From positions 1 through 46,133 of the forward strand of contig JARRRL010000041.1 in assembly GCA_037380725.1 (NCBI GenBank): a stretch of DNA of 46,133 nt, given 5' to 3'. The notes beneath the pieces were generated by a model. The model was not told the DNA's origin. It saw nothing but the letters and a program-made list of their open reading frames with translations, and did no database searches. A program made the position numbers and the translations under genes. Below, piece by piece: positions 8,374-16,770 of the stretch. Source of the stretch: JARRRL01 sp037380725 (GTDB taxonomy: Bacteria; Pseudomonadota; Gammaproteobacteria; Pseudomonadales; JANQJO01). Every line of letters begins with the position of its first letter. Within the stretch, counting starts at the first letter, position 1.

Positions 8374-9846
8374 GTGAAAACCCGTATCTCAACCGCATGT
8401 CGCATCGCCTTTGCCCTTCTTCTCGCCTACAGCAATACCGGGTTTGCGCTGGGTTTATCACCCCGTGAAGCCTGGTTACGCCAAGATCTGCAAGCGTTGA
8501 CTGACACGCAACACCTTCAGAGCCTAACCAGCACCTGGCCAATCCCTTGGCCGCAACTGAAACACGCACTGGCGGAGGTAAATGTCGCAACCCTGCCCCC
8601 ATACTTGGTAGCAGCTCACTCGCGCTTAACCCACCATCTTGAGCAACAGACCGCAACCCTTCGACTTCGCACGACTGTACGCGGCAGCAGCACCCCACCT
8701 TTAACAACCACATTTGGCCCGTATCACACTGAAATTGCATCGATATCCACGGGAATCGGCTTTACAGCCAATCGGACTTCAGGGCAATTGCACCTGCGCG
8801 CCACCCACGATCGGAGCGACCCGCAAACCGCACAATTCGATGACAGTTTCTTTTTACAACGCCTCGGCAACTGGGGAATCGGCGTTGATACCGTTGATCG
8901 ATGGTGGGGACCAGCTTGGCGCTCCAGTTTGATTTTGTCTCACAATACGCGGCCCATACCGACCATATTTCTCAATCGGCAATCACTCGACCCGTTTGAT
9001 CAAGCCTGGCTCCATTGGTTGGGTCCATGGCGTCTGATGACCTTTATGGGACGCTTGGAATCGAGTCGCCACATTCCAAATGCATTATTGTGGGGCGCGC
9101 GCTTTACGTTTTCGCCGCATCCCCGCTGGGAAGTGGGTTTATCACGCACCGCCACCTGGGCCGGCGATGGTCGTCCCGCCAACTTCGACGCCTTTACCGA
9201 CCTACTGCTCGGCCATGACAACTTCGAACTCGACGATCCCGATAAAATCAACGAACCGGGTAATCAATTGGCCGGTATTGATCTGCGATACGCCCAGCCC
9301 ATCGGAAACGCCAGCGTGGCGATGTACACACAAGTGATTGGTGAAGACGAGGCGGGTAACCTACCCTCCCGCCCCATACTGCTGCTTGGCGCTAGCATCA
9401 CCCTCCCAGGCGCTTTCGCCCCCCTAAGCACCATCATCGAATACCAAGACACCGCTTTAGACGCCTACCGGGACAGTATTTTCAATTCTGCCTATAACCA
9501 CAGCATTTACCAAAGTGGTTATCGATACCGGGGTCGCAGCATCGGATCCAGTTACGACAACGACACGCGAGCACTCAGTTGGGGCGCGCTTTTTTCTCTT
9601 TCCACACGTTGGCAGTGCTCACTGTGGTTATCGCATATCAACGGAAACCGCGATGGTCTCGCCGGTGGCAACCCCGTCTTTCAAACGAAGCTGGAAACCG
9701 CACACGCACAAATTACTGCCCGATATCACATGAAGCAGCATCAACTCACGCTGGCCAGTGACTGGTGGGAAAAACTGCCCAACAACCGTTTAGCACGCTC
9801 TGAGCGCGCGGGATTGCGCATTGATTATACCTGGCAATGGGAATAG
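8374..9846 (+). CDS. Wzi-like capsule assembly outer-membrane protein
   Basis: The 490-residue protein starts with a signal peptide (MKTRISTACRIAFALLLAYS then ALG) and continues with alternating aromatic strands typical of an outer-membrane beta-barrel. Segments such as GVDTVDRWWGPAW, SRTATWAGDGRP and the aromatic end WQWE fit the capsule assembly Wzi family, a barrel/lectin that anchors group 1 capsule to the cell surface. Its length is close to that of known members. I prefer GTG at 8374, which has AGGCGAG upstream and puts the signal peptide at the N-terminus; an in-frame ATG at 8308 would add 22 residues. It probably serves a surface polysaccharide containing sugars from GDP-mannose (ManC at 2132), though that link is inferred. 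mgsA follows about 110 bases downstream. Confidence 0.8.
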   Translation: MKTRISTACRIAFALLLAYSNTGFALGLSPREAWLRQDLQALTDTQHLQSLTSTWPIPWPQLKHALAEVNVATLPPYLVAAHSRLTHHLEQQTATLRLRTTVRGSSTPPLTTTFGPYHTEIASISTGIGFTANRTSGQLHLRATHDRSDPQTAQFDDSFFLQRLGNWGIGVDTVDRWWGPAWRSSLILSHNTRPIPTIFLNRQSLDPFDQAWLHWLGPWRLMTFMGRLESSRHIPNALLWGARFTFSPHPRWEVGLSRTATWAGDGRPANFDAFTDLLLGHDNFELDDPDKINEPGNQLAGIDLRYAQPIGNASVAMYTQVIGEDEAGNLPSRPILLLGASITLPGAFAPLSTIIEYQDTALDAYRDSIFNSAYNHSIYQSGYRYRGRSIGSSYDNDTRALSWGALFSLSTRWQCSLWLSHINGNRDGLAGGNPVFQTKLETAHAQITARYHMKQHQLTLASDWWEKLPNNRLARSERAGLRIDYTWQWE

Positions 9847-9955
9847 GTCTTTTCGTCGTATTGGGTGTTCTGCTCTCGGCACAGACGTGCCATAATAAAC
9901 CGACATTTTTTTGCCATTTGTTTTCACCGCACTTGAAAATGGGTCACTGTTTATT

Positions 9956-10441
9956 ATGTCCACATCGACCACACCCACGCCTAAGCCCACACACTGCGTC
10001 GCCCTGGTCGCTCACGATCACCGCAAACCCGATCTGATAAGCTGGAGCAAACGCCACCGTGACGTTCTGGCCCAGTTTACGTTATACGCCACCGGCACCA
10101 CCGGAACCTTAGTGTCCGACGCGCTGAATCTACCGGTAAACCGATTACTCAGCGGCCCATTGGGTGGAGATCAACAACTGGGCGCAAAAATCGCGGAAGG
10201 TGAAATCGACTTTTTAATCTTCTTTTGGGACCCCTTAGCCCCGATGTCCCACGATCCAGATATCAAAGCATTGCTGCGCCTGGCCACCTTATGGAACATC
10301 CCCATTGCGTGCAACGAAGCCACCGCCGACCTACTCATCAGTTCTCCCAGACTAACTGACGCTCAGTGGGTGCGCGCCACTCCTGACTTTTCCTCGCATC
10401 AACAACGCCACATCGCCGCACCCACGCCCCATAACTGTTAA
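9956..10441 (+). CDS. mgsA: Methylglyoxal synthase
   Basis: The 161-residue protein matches MgsA throughout (E. coli 152). It opens with VALVAHDHRKPDL, continues with the phosphate-binding YATGTTG, and has GPLGGDQQLGAKI with the catalytic Asp, then LIFFWDPL and IACNEATADL. It converts dihydroxyacetone phosphate to methylglyoxal and phosphate in the cytoplasm, a bypass of lower glycolysis used when sugar phosphates accumulate. The ATG at 9956 gives the family length; an in-frame TTG at 9911 would add 15 unrelated residues. No strong ribosome-binding site is visible. The exonuclease III gene follows 50 bases downstream on the same strand. Confidence 0.93.
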   Translation: MSTSTTPTPKPTHCVALVAHDHRKPDLISWSKRHRDVLAQFTLYATGTTGTLVSDALNLPVNRLLSGPLGGDQQLGAKIAEGEIDFLIFFWDPLAPMSHDPDIKALLRLATLWNIPIACNEATADLLISSPRLTDAQWVRATPDFSSHQQRHIAAPTPHNC

Positions 10442-10491
10442 AACTCGCCACTTAAAATCCTTAATCCGAACCAATAGCCTTGAGAAATTGA

Positions 10492-11160
10492 ATGATGAAA
10501 ATCGCTTCCTGGAACGTCAACGGCATACGCGCGATCCTGCGCAAGGACCAATGGAAACCGTTTCTCGATATCGTCGAAGCCGACATCATTTGTTTGCAAG
10601 AAACCAAAGCGGAAGCACCGAACAGGCCGGATCAAGCAAACGCACTGGATCAAGAAGGACGCGTGATCACGCTTGAATTTCAAGATTTTTACTTAGTCAA
10701 CGTTTACACCCCCAACTCGCAAAATGAGCTCAAACGCTTAACCTACCGCCACAAAACGTGGGACCCGGCGTTTCGACGTTACCTGCTGCATTTGGAGCAG
10801 CACAAACCCGTGCTGTTTTGCGGCGACCTCAACGTCGCACACAAACCCATCGACCTGGCCCGCCCAAAAGAAAACGAACGCAGTCCTGGCTTCACCCAAG
10901 AAGAACGAGAAGGACTCAATGCCTTACTCGACAGTGGTTACGACGACAGTTTTCGTCTGTTTTGTGAGGAACCCAATCAGTACTCCTGGTGGAGCTATCG
11001 CGCCAACGCGCGTGCCAAAAACGTTGGGTGGCGGATAGACTATGTGTGTACCAGTCAGCGTATTCGGGATAAAATCAAAACCGCCGAAATACATCAAGAC
11101 GTTTTCGGATCAGATCACTGCCCAGTGTCCATCACCCTCAAACGAACGCTCAAGCTTTAA
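10492..11160 (+). CDS. xthA: Exodeoxyribonuclease III (AP endonuclease) with internal deletion
   Basis: The 222-residue product is clearly an exonuclease III/AP endonuclease. It has KIASWNVNGIRA, the metal-binding Glu in LQETK, VNVYTPNS with the active-site Tyr, GDLNVAH, GWRIDY and the terminal GSDHCP. It would cleave at abasic sites in base-excision repair. Bacillus ExoA and similar enzymes have about 30 more residues between LQETK and DQEGRVITLEF, including the K-G-Y-S/x-G-x-A strand. Here that segment is replaced by about a dozen residues near 10605-10650. The reading frame stays open, so this is an in-frame internal deletion of roughly 90 nt. All catalytic residues remain, but a core strand is lost and activity is doubtful. 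Assembly error is an alternative. The start could also be the second ATG at 10495. Confidence 0.85.
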   Translation: MMKIASWNVNGIRAILRKDQWKPFLDIVEADIICLQETKAEAPNRPDQANALDQEGRVITLEFQDFYLVNVYTPNSQNELKRLTYRHKTWDPAFRRYLLHLEQHKPVLFCGDLNVAHKPIDLARPKENERSPGFTQEEREGLNALLDSGYDDSFRLFCEEPNQYSWWSYRANARAKNVGWRIDYVCTSQRIRDKIKTAEIHQDVFGSDHCPVSITLKRTLKL

Positions 11161-11169
11161 ACCAAACAC

Positions 11170-12252
11170 CTAACGTACCAAACCCACCTCACAATAATTG
11201 CCCAAGGTGTCGTTCGCTGCATAAGTGCCAGTTTTCAGCTGTTTGCCGCGAATTACCGTGGTGGTTTTCATCGACGGGTAATACACCTCACCAACAAAAA
11301 ATTGATTACGTGAGCACATTTTTACGCTACCGAACACATACGAACCACCACACACACCCGTCACCGATCGGGTATAAGAATTCCCACATAATGACGTATC
11401 CGTCATGTACTCTTGTTTCACGTAGGTTGTGCGCAACGCCAACGGTTCGCAATGTTGGCGAACACGTTTAAAACCTTGTACGCACTCCCAATCGTTTCCC
11501 GTCATATCCAAAGTCGCAAAACGCGGTAATTCCATTTTTACACATTGACCACCGCTCAACCTATAACCATGTCGACATCGATATCCCAATGGCTGTGTAT
11601 CCAACGGTTCAGCAAAATTAGGTCTGGGATACAAAACACAACGCCCACTGGATCGAAAATAACCCGCATCGCACTTCCAGTCCCCCTGGGTTTCATCGTG
11701 CCAATACGCGTTTTCAGGCAATCGAGACGGTATACACGCAATGCCATGACGTTGGTATCCTTTTTCGCATACCCACTTCGAACCCTGCCCCGTCAACCTG
11801 GCGTTTTCCGGAATGATCGCACGACGACAAATGCCCGAACGCAACACATAGCCAGGTCGACATTCCCACCCGTCGTACTGTGGACTGATGCGCCCCCCTA
11901 AGGGCACATGCACTGCTTCACACGCATTACCCACCTGCCGATAACCCGGATTGCAATCCCAGTCGTGCCCACTCGACATCAGACGCGCGTTTGCCGGGAG
12001 GATAATGCGCTCACACCGATCGTTAATTTCTTGATACCCATATTTACAGGTCCACCCCTTTCCAACCGTCAAAGGGCGCGCATTGGCTGGTATCCGAGGC
12101 CATTCCCCCCGTGTTTCGGTGTTCCACGGCAACTCGGCCAAAGCAATACTGTGCAAAAAAACAGACATCGTTAACAGCAGATACTGCCAGAGTTTGGCGT
12201 GTCGCGCCGTCCAAGACCATAAAAAACAGTCGGTCAGATTGGAATTATTCAT
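11170..12252 (-). CDS. Secreted protein with seven cysteine repeats
   Basis: I do not recognise the family by name. After a hydrophobic signal segment (near residues 18-40) the 360-residue protein carries seven repeats of about 35 residues. Every repeat has the exact spacing C-x2-G-[Y/F]-x6-C, usually preceded by W and followed by a P-x-NA-type linker. A C-terminal module of about 85 residues has further cysteines (SLCGN, GVCGG, MCSRN, NYCEV). Paired cysteines and export suggest disulphide-stabilised, EGF-like loops in the periplasm or outside the cell. The start ATG at 12252 follows a G-rich stretch; a TTG at 12264 is the alternative. It converges with xthA with only 9 bases between the stops. 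Confidence 0.75.
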   Translation of the reverse strand: MNNSNLTDCFLWSWTARHAKLWQYLLLTMSVFLHSIALAELPWNTETRGEWPRIPANARPLTVGKGWTCKYGYQEINDRCERIILPANARLMSSGHDWDCNPGYRQVGNACEAVHVPLGGRISPQYDGWECRPGYVLRSGICRRAIIPENARLTGQGSKWVCEKGYQRHGIACIPSRLPENAYWHDETQGDWKCDAGYFRSSGRCVLYPRPNFAEPLDTQPLGYRCRHGYRLSGGQCVKMELPRFATLDMTGNDWECVQGFKRVRQHCEPLALRTTYVKQEYMTDTSLCGNSYTRSVTGVCGGSYVFGSVKMCSRNQFFVGEVYYPSMKTTTVIRGKQLKTGTYAANDTLGNYCEVGLVR

Positions 12253-12358
12253 CAGCCCCCCCAAGATAGAGTCGCCGTACTAAGCAAATGTCGTGTGCAC
12301 TAGGCTCTTTTTCAGTTTTTTCTGCTCTTTTTCTATATTTATTTTCGTTCTATTCTTT

Positions 12359-12410
12359 CTTATGTCTTGTGCTTATGTCTTGTTCTTATGTCTTGTGACT
12401 TATGTCTTAT
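12359..12410. repeat. 12-bp tandem repeat, four copies
   Basis: cttatgtcttgt recurs at 12359, 12372, 12385 and 12399 with 1-2 bp spacers; the last copy has one mismatch. It lies in the leader of the cysteine-repeat gene. Confidence 0.85.
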
Positions 12411-12689
12411 ATAATTAACCTATCTACTGACCTATCTTCCTTTTATCTTGTAATTTGCTCATCTTCTTGCTGTGTCGGGTCTGGATTCGCATATCGTTCG
12501 GCACAACTAAACTAATCACAATTTATTTCTTTATCATACAACTTATACGCTTTCTTTTACACACCCGCATCAAACGATCGCATTTAACACAAAATGAAAT
12601 TTTTCCATAAATTAAACAATATGTTATAGACATACTGATACATGCGCGCTGTTTACTTGTGTATAAAATACAATCTGATGTAATTTAAA

Positions 12690-12846
12690 ACTGAAGGTTA
12701 CAGAAAGACAGAGACCACAGAACAGAAAGCAAGGAGTACAGAAAGAGAATAGAAATGAAGCGAAAGAGAACGAAAGAGAGCAGAAAATCGGTGAAAAAAA
12801 GGAGGGTGACGAAAAGGGGTGACAAAAAATGAAAAAGACGAAATGC
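12690..12846. other. Purine-rich tract
   Basis: Roughly 155 bases in which the plus strand is mostly A and G, with only scattered pyrimidines. It lies downstream of the gene at 12919-14961 and far upstream of the cysteine-repeat gene. The 12-mer gagaatagaaat found here also occurs, on the opposite strand, just upstream of mpl. Confidence 0.6.
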
Positions 12847-12890
12847 TACCCTGATAACATAATCAGGATAACATGGGCCAGTCCTTTTAA

Positions 12891-12928
12891 CTACAAAGTA
12901 AAAGCTACAAAGTAAAAGCTACAAAGTA
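12891..12928 (-). repeat. 14-bp tandem repeat spanning a stop codon
   Basis: ctacaaagtaaaag occurs at 12891 and 12905, with a partial third copy at 12919-12928 that includes the TAG stop of the minus-strand gene (12919-12921). The 14-bp period puts a TAG in all three frames just after the gene end. Confidence 0.85.
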
Positions 12929-14961
12929 CTGATGCGATAAGACAGTTTGTTGAGCTGAGCCGCTTTAACATTCCATTGAGCGGCGCTCAGGACTTCACCA
13001 CTGGCAGCCGGATCAATCACACCATCGCCATTTTGTGACCAAAAATCGGCTTCCGCCACTACGGGAACTACCCGAATTTGTATCGATGATTCCGGCAGAT
13101 TCGACTGCGCCAGCAAATCGGCAAACGCAACGCTTTGCTGCTGCGAAAAAGCCGAAGCAGCGACAACATTGGCGGGCCAGAGGTAACAATCGGAAACCTG
13201 TGCATCCGAAACATCCAATTCAGGATCTCCGGTTTCACCGTATTGCACACAATACGGTGAAACACGACTGGTTACGGTGATCACGCCATGAAACCCCACT
13301 GCTGATAAGGTATTCAAAGCGTGCTGAAGCCGCTGAGCGTGCGCATCGTTCAAGGGCGCTTCATCAAAGGTCCGCACGACAGGTTGGTTGAGCACAACTT
13401 CTAAACCCTCAATCAACTGCGTCCGCACAGGCTGACTCAACTCCGAATCAAGCGATGGTGAAACCGTCGTATCAGCGTGGGCAGTCGATGCAGACAACGG
13501 CGTCAAGACACCGTGATCGACTTCTGTCCGCTGCTCCCACTGATTCAATCGAAACTGCATGATCAACCACACAGAAGGCATGAACAAGAGCACCGTTATC
13601 ACCACAATGCGCAGCCAACGATCAATCACACGTTCTCGGGCGGTGCTGTGAAGTTGCTCCTTGATCGCGTCGGTTTGTGCATCCATCAAATCCCCCACTG
13701 CATCCTGAATCGTGCCCGTTTGACGGATCATGTCGAGTTCAACTTGCGCTTGCAACTGCTCCAATGATTGATCAAGGTGCGACTGAAGTTCCAAACGCTG
13801 AAACTCAACACCAAACCAACGTCCCGGTGTTCTTCGACCCTCGCGACTCAACACCTTGCTTCCTGATTCTGAGCGCGTCAACGCTTCCGCTTCCCAATCG
13901 ATCTGTTCAGCAAAAAACCGACCGCTTAAAAGTCGATCCCGTGACGCATCGCGCTTGTCTTGTGCCCGCCAACACGAGTCATGATTTTGAGGCGCACCCT
14001 GATCCGAACGCGCCGTCGACGTCGCGTGACGATCCTCTCGCTCTAACGAGCGAAAATAAGCGATCACAGAAGAGTGCTCGCGGAACGATTCCGCATCATT
14101 ACTGGCTGACGCGTGAATGAGTTCGCTTAACGATTCACGCTTAACCAATTTATTGCGTGAACCCATTTTACGAGACCCCGTGTCAGCATCAGCAGATTGA
14201 ACCGACATCACGTCGTCAACCGCAGCACCGCTCGCCTCCCCCAGATCCTCACTCGCCTTCGCATCCACACGCGTTTCACGTTCATCATCCTCTGTGCTCA
14301 CCTCCACCGAATCGATATCGCACGCCTCACTTAAAACAGGCACATTATCGCAATCTTCGGACGCCGCAGCACCGCCATTCAAGGTATGCAAAATTTTGGG
14401 TAGATCAACGCGCTCAAGCGCCATACCACCTTGCCCAACCGCACCCAAGGTGCGCACCTCATGCGTATAAAATTCGCCGTTTTCGCAACCATAACGCAGC
14501 ACCAAGGTGGTCGTCGCACGCGGGACTTTCTTGATGTATTTCACCAGCGCTAACCCATCAATATCTTCACAACTTTTACTGATGCTATCGCCGACAAAAA
14601 TAATACCTGGCACATCTCGATCCGCTTCCATCAGCGTTTTCACCGCGCGAGCAAAACTCGTGAACACCTCACACGGTAAGCCCTCTTTTTCCAACCGAGA
14701 CAGCATGTTGGCACAAACCGTCGCATCGCTGTCAATCACCATTACATACTTTGCGGATTTAGCGGGCTGAGCAAAACGATTCTGATCCGACGCCTCAAGC
14801 GCTTCACAGGCTGACTCCGTTGCGCTTGATGAGTCGGTTTTTTCCGAACGCGCTTTTGAATGTTTTTTTGAACGATTTTTTGAATGGCTCGAATCAAGTT
14901 CGATTTCGGTTTTCGCTGGCGCATCTGAGGCCGGTACATCGGAGGTCGTCATACTCATCAT
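12919..14961 (-). CDS. Membrane protein with pseudo-receiver domain and periplasmic C-terminus
   Basis: The 680-residue product is not a named family to me. Residues 1-60 are charged and Ser/Lys-rich. Residues about 65-195 look like a response-regulator receiver (VMVIDSD at strand 1, GIIFVGD at strand 3), but the conserved Lys near the end is missing (GQGGMALERV), so it is probably not a normal phosphorylated receiver. A long acidic linker follows, then a helical stretch rich in Gln and a single membrane helix at about 440-467 (IVVITVLLFMPSVWLIM). The C-terminal 200 residues would be periplasmic and weakly resemble an OmpA-like fold, without the usual peptidoglycan-binding motif. The start could be GTG at 14976 or ATG at 14961, 14958 or 14952. 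Its 3' end lies in a tandem repeat. Confidence 0.65.
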   Translation of the reverse strand: MMSMTTSDVPASDAPAKTEIELDSSHSKNRSKKHSKARSEKTDSSSATESACEALEASDQNRFAQPAKSAKYVMVIDSDATVCANMLSRLEKEGLPCEVFTSFARAVKTLMEADRDVPGIIFVGDSISKSCEDIDGLALVKYIKKVPRATTTLVLRYGCENGEFYTHEVRTLGAVGQGGMALERVDLPKILHTLNGGAAASEDCDNVPVLSEACDIDSVEVSTEDDERETRVDAKASEDLGEASGAAVDDVMSVQSADADTGSRKMGSRNKLVKRESLSELIHASASNDAESFREHSSVIAYFRSLEREDRHATSTARSDQGAPQNHDSCWRAQDKRDASRDRLLSGRFFAEQIDWEAEALTRSESGSKVLSREGRRTPGRWFGVEFQRLELQSHLDQSLEQLQAQVELDMIRQTGTIQDAVGDLMDAQTDAIKEQLHSTARERVIDRWLRIVVITVLLFMPSVWLIMQFRLNQWEQRTEVDHGVLTPLSASTAHADTTVSPSLDSELSQPVRTQLIEGLEVVLNQPVVRTFDEAPLNDAHAQRLQHALNTLSAVGFHGVITVTSRVSPYCVQYGETGDPELDVSDAQVSDCYLWPANVVAASAFSQQQSVAFADLLAQSNLPESSIQIRVVPVVAEADFWSQNGDGVIDPAASGEVLSAAQWNVKAAQLNKLSYRISTL

Positions 14962-15159
14962 CCGTAAGCGGTTCACTTGCGGATTATTTTCTGACCGATA
15001 GACTTGTCAGTCAAAAGGCCCCTCGTTGCATTTTGTTGACTTATTTATTGCTGCAGGACCTCAGAACAGCGTGCGCACGACACAACAAGAAAATCACGCT
15101 GATTTTCACACATAAGCATACGTGTTATTACAAAAATTGGGGGCGCCGTCACATAGGAA

Positions 15160-16566
15160 CTACGCCACCGAAGAGGATTGGTCCAGCGCTAACGCGGCCA
15201 GTAGCCGTTTATGCACTCCTTCAAACCCTCCATTACTCATCACCACCACCCGGTCCCCCACGCGCGCTTCACACACAACTCGATCAATAATGTGCTGCGT
15301 ATCCGCATACACCGAAACCCCTTCTCCCGACACCGCAGCACGCAAATCCCACGTCAAATCCGGCGGTTCAAACCACCACACACGCTCAGCCTCACGCACC
15401 GCATCAGCCAGCGCTGAACCGTGACAGCCGGATTTCATGGTGCTGGATCGCGGTTCGATCACCACCAACAGGCGTCTCGGCTGCCCCGTTTCAAGCCGTT
15501 CACGCTCCAAACGTGCGCGCATACCGTGCAAGGTAGTGGCGATGGCGGTGGGATGGTGTGCAAAATCGTCAAAAACCTCCACACCCCGCACCTGCCCCAG
15601 CGATTCCAAACGCCGTTTTACCCCAGCAAACGTCCCCAAAGCCTCAATAGCAAAACCCGGCGGAACACCAACATGACGCGCCGCCAAAACAGCCGCTAAG
15701 GCGTTCATAACATTGTGTTGCCCCACAGACTCCCAACGCACTTCCCCTTGACGCACTGCGCCCGCGTAAATCGCAAAATGACTGCCATCTTCACTCAGTA
15801 ACTTTGCCCAAAATCGCCCCGCAACCGTTTGTGTTGAAATCCCAAACCGAGACACGGGCGTCCAACAATCTTGCGCCAATACCGCCTCCAAACTGGGCGA
15901 ATCTTGTGGGCACACAATCAAGCCATTTCTGGGCACAACCCGCATCAAATGGCAAAATTGTTTTTGAATAGCCGCCAGGTCCGGAAAAATATCCGCGTGA
16001 TCAAATTCTAAATTATTCAACACCAAGGTATTGGGATGGTAATGCACGAACTTGGAGCGTTTATCAAAAAACGCGGTGTCGTACTCATCCGCTTCGATCA
16101 CAAAAAAATCCGTGAGTCCCTTGTCAGCCGAGCGGTCTTCACCCAAAGGTGCCCCACCGACTAAAAACCCGGGAGCCAGTCCCGCCAATTTAAGCACATG
16201 CAATAACAGACTGGTGGTCGTAGTTTTACCGTGTGTCCCGGCCACAGCCAACACCCAACGTTGCATCAGCACCTCTTGAGACAACCATGCCGGACCACTG
16301 TAATACGGCAAGCGCTGATCCAAAATGGCCTCAATCAAAGGGTTGCCCCGAGACAAGGCGTTACCAATCACGTAACAATCAGCGCCCAAAGCCAGTTGAT
16401 CCGCCGCATAGCCTTCGATCCACCTTACGCCATTGGCTTGCAGTAAATCCGACATAGGTGGATACACATTTCGATCACAGCCCGTGACGCGATGTCCCAA
16501 CTGCTGGGCCAACAACGCCAAGGATCCCATAAACGTTCCACCTATGCCCAAGACATGAATATGCAC
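15160..16566 (-). CDS. mpl: UDP-N-acetylmuramate:L-alanyl-gamma-D-glutamyl-meso-diaminopimelate ligase
   Basis: The 468-residue protein matches Mpl (E. coli 457). It begins IHVLGIGGTFMGSLALLAQQ, and the ATP-binding AGTHGKTTTTSLL and FDDFAHHPTAI motifs of Mur ligases are present. Mpl joins the tripeptide released during cell-wall turnover back to UDP-MurNAc in the cytoplasm, saving it for new murein. I chose GTG at 16566 because it aligns with the E. coli start and AGGAG lies ten bases upstream; ATGs at 16605 and 16584 add residues with no counterpart. A purine-rich leader (pyrimidine-rich on the plus strand, 16620-16650) precedes it. An inverted repeat at 15089-15107 downstream might end transcription but lacks a clear T-run. 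Confidence 0.94.
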   Translation of the reverse strand: MHIHVLGIGGTFMGSLALLAQQLGHRVTGCDRNVYPPMSDLLQANGVRWIEGYAADQLALGADCYVIGNALSRGNPLIEAILDQRLPYYSGPAWLSQEVLMQRWVLAVAGTHGKTTTTSLLLHVLKLAGLAPGFLVGGAPLGEDRSADKGLTDFFVIEADEYDTAFFDKRSKFVHYHPNTLVLNNLEFDHADIFPDLAAIQKQFCHLMRVVPRNGLIVCPQDSPSLEAVLAQDCWTPVSRFGISTQTVAGRFWAKLLSEDGSHFAIYAGAVRQGEVRWESVGQHNVMNALAAVLAARHVGVPPGFAIEALGTFAGVKRRLESLGQVRGVEVFDDFAHHPTAIATTLHGMRARLERERLETGQPRRLLVVIEPRSSTMKSGCHGSALADAVREAERVWWFEPPDLTWDLRAAVSGEGVSVYADTQHIIDRVVCEARVGDRVVVMSNGGFEGVHKRLLAALALDQSSSVA

Positions 16567-16693
16567 CGAATCCAAACTCCTCATTTCGCGCAATGCACTG
16601 AACACACGCTTGTAGTACGTTTCTCTATTTCTATTCTCTATGTTCTATATACCCAGTTTAGCCAACACCAAGGCGAGAGCGAGTGTCCACTTA

Positions 16694-16770
16694 TACTCGC
16701 TTAGACTACTCGCTTAGACTACTCGCTTAGGTGCTCGCTTAGACTACTCTCTTAGGCTACCCGTTTAGGC
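16694..16770 (-). repeat. 13-bp tandem repeat, six copies, spanning the asd stop codon
   Basis: Units of the form tactcgcttagac start at 16694, 16707, 16720, 16733 (12 bp), 16745 and 16758. Each contains tta, i.e. TAA on the minus strand. The last copy (16758-16770) includes the asd stop at 16765-16767. Copies furthest from the gene are the most alike, and the copies nearest to it have diverged. TAA triplets fall in all three frames. Confidence 0.9.

Larger units (their letters stand above)
12253..12918. other. Long intergenic region with strand-asymmetric base composition
   Basis: About 665 bases with no credible gene. The part near 12300-12450 is pyrimidine-rich on the plus strand and contains a 12-bp tandem repeat. 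The part near 12690-12846 is strongly purine-rich on the plus strand. Between them is AT-rich sequence (12520-12680) that may hold the promoter of the downstream minus-strand gene. Confidence 0.5.

Noticed and set aside
12359..12410. CRISPR array
   Set aside because: The 12-bp units are almost adjacent, with 1-2 bp spacers, so this is a simple tandem repeat; no array with regular spacers occurs in the window.
15089..15107. Terminator after mpl
   Set aside because: The 8-bp inverted repeat with a 3-base loop is AT-rich and lacks a following T-run, so it is noted but not listed as a terminator.
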